From assembly GCA_045531495.1 (NCBI GenBank), contig JAZSED010000122.1, forward strand, positions 1-6,111: a stretch of 6,111 nt of DNA, given 5' to 3'. Made by a program: the position numbers and the translations under genes. This document shows positions 4,932 to 6,111 of the stretch, piece after piece. This DNA is from URNF01 sp045531495 (GTDB taxonomy: Bacteria; Bacillota; Clostridia; Oscillospirales; Acutalibacteraceae). Under the pieces are notes generated by a model that did not search any database, was not told where the DNA came from, and saw only the letters and a program-made list of their open reading frames with translations. Numbering within the stretch: position 1 is the first letter of the stretch; every line of letters begins with the position of its first letter.

Positions 4932-6111
4932 TCATTTTTTTGACAAATTGCAAGACGTTTCCCGTATTTTTTGCAGGAATTTTCTGCTATTCGATTGTTC
5001 TCTCTTAAGGTATAACCGCGCCGCCGACTCGGTAATACCCATCAACACCATACAGGTGGATATCAGACGCGGTATCATCAACGGGAAATCGAAAACACCG
5101 AACACAAACAGCGCACCGCACGCGGCAAACACGGCAAATCCGAGCAGCCACGCTTCTTTTCTGCCGCGTTGACGCAAAAGACGCACGCCGCGTGCTGACA
5201 GCAGATACAAAATGCCGCAAAACAGCAGCAACGACACAATACCGCCTTCGCACAAGATTTCTAAAAACAGATTGTGCGCGTGCTTAAAGTACCGCCCGTT
5301 GGCATACAACATCTTTTTGGTGGTTTGCACACCCAGCCCCAAGCCGAAAACGGGATGCTCTTTAATAGAGCCCGTTGTTGCCTTCCAAATGAGGAATCTT
5401 TCACTTACCGAGCCGTCATTCTCATAGCGAGTGGTGACCTCTTGCTCAATCTGCTCCAGCCTTTCGGGGAGATCCATCGGCAAATCGTCGGGAAGTGTCT
5501 CCACAATGGTGTCCGCAGGCTGGTCGGGGTTGGCGGGAATAACCGACAACAGGCGGTTACCCACCGACGACGGCACCAGCAAAACAACATATATAACGGT
5601 CAACATGGTCAGCATAAATCTTTTGCGGATATACAGCAATCCCAGCAAGCCACCCACCAATATGAGCGCGAGGTATCCCGCGCGGCAGTAGGAAAAGCCA
5701 AGGGCATATACCGCCGCTATCAACGCAATGCGGGCAAGCGCTTTGGGCTTAGAACGGTTACCCGTCAACACAAAAGCAATAGAAAACGGAATGGTCAGTG
5801 CCAGATATGCCGCCATTAAGTTAGGATTGTTAAAGGTAGAGGAAACACGCGCACCGAAATTCACTTCACTCACAGAAATGTTCAAAAGGCCGTATATAAA
5901 ACGGTCAAACCTTTCCCACAGCATATCATCGACATGCAGCTTGAACCACTCGCGCAAAACAAACTGTATGACAGCCACACCGCCGACGGCACCCGTGGTC
6001 ATGGTCATACACAAAATGGCGGTACGCAGGCGGTGACGATTATTTAAAACGGTCGCAATCGTGAGATACCCGAGGAACATACACAGCCACATCAGCAAGG
6101 TCCAAAAGCTG
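4932..6111 (-). CDS. O-antigen ligase/polymerase-family membrane protein, N-terminus cut by window edge
   Basis: Polytopic membrane protein of the Wzy/WaaL-like O-antigen ligase superfamily, which joins or transfers lipid-linked glycans on the outer face of the membrane. The frame stays open to the window end, so the start is missing. The visible part is about 392 codons. Numbering from a TTG codon at 6096-6098: FNNPNLMAAYLAL (89-101) followed by CRAG (138-141) are typical conserved spots. A large extracytoplasmic loop of about 178-245 is rich in P, D and E. SIKEHPVFGLGLG (244-256) and HAHNLFLEILCEGG (273-286) form the Wzy_C signature with its H-x-H-N motif. At least nine hydrophobic segments are visible and the tail is basic. 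In Gram-positives, members build capsule, teichoic-acid-type or exopolysaccharide polymers. Pairing with a deacetylase fits cell-surface glycan work, but the substrate is unknown. Confidence 0.85.
   Translation of the reverse strand, partial: SFWTLLMWLCMFLGYLTIATVLNNRHRLRTAILCMTMTTGAVGGVAVIQFVLREWFKLHVDDMLWERFDRFIYGLLNISVSEVNFGARVSSTFNNPNLMAAYLALTIPFSIAFVLTGNRSKPKALARIALIAAVYALGFSYCRAGYLALILVGGLLGLLYIRKRFMLTMLTVIYVVLLVPSSVGNRLLSVIPANPDQPADTIVETLPDDLPMDLPERLEQIEQEVTTRYENDGSVSERFLIWKATTGSIKEHPVFGLGLGVQTTKKMLYANGRYFKHAHNLFLEILCEGGIVSLLLFCGILYLLSARGVRLLRQRGRKEAWLLGFAVFAACGALFVFGVFDFPLMIPRLISTCMVLMGITESAARLYLKREQSNSRKFLQKIRETSCNLSKK

Noticed and set aside
4923..4955. Possible promoter for the deacetylase gene (TTGTCA with TATAGT)
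   Set aside because: The spacer is only 12 bases, and the alternative TTGCAA gives 19 bases to the same -10; neither is convincing.

Overview
The window looks like chromosome from an anaerobic Firmicute, probably an uncultured clostridial (gut or rumen type) bacterium. The grounds are strong AGGAGG-type ribosome sites, a Bacillus/Clostridium-type xanthine phosphoribosyltransferase, a BMP-family lipoprotein, consensus sigma-A promoters and many compact intrinsic terminators. This placement is inference from gene content. Every protein gene I can support lies on the minus strand, so the gene order is read from right to left.

Right block (6111 to 2926): a polytopic O-antigen ligase/polymerase-family membrane protein, cut by the window edge, is followed by a membrane-anchored NodB-type polysaccharide deacetylase and a tRNA-dihydrouridine synthase of the DusB type. 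The last two are separated by 3 bases and are almost certainly cotranscribed and translationally coupled. A 14-bp inverted repeat with T-runs on both sides ends the block.

Middle block (about 2850 to 2111): roughly 700 bases without a believable protein gene. I read it as one independent minus-strand transcription unit for a large structured noncoding RNA. It has a near-consensus promoter (TAGACA, 17 bases, extended -10 TGGTATATT) at 2822-2850 and a strong terminator at 2111-2146. Between them are many complementary segments, including a 25-bp helix, a 14-bp match spanning about 275 bases, an 11-bp match spanning about 110 bases, several perfect hairpins and likely pseudoknots. G-U wobbles in several helices pair on the minus strand and would be mismatches on the plus strand. 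The size and style recall the 'ornate large' RNAs (OLE, ROOL, GOLLD), but I cannot assign it to a class by eye. This is the main discovery candidate. A consensus promoter on the opposite strand (2888-2916) fires straight into the dus terminator and could make a very short RNA.

Left block (2074 to 64): xpt, with its own promoter and a short leader (about 35 bases, no room for a purine riboswitch), is followed by a BMP/PnrA-type substrate-binding lipoprotein, then a 16-bp terminator. The pair suggests purine or nucleoside capture plus salvage, although the permease and ATPase of the transporter are not in the window. Bases 1-63 lie beyond that terminator and are unassigned.
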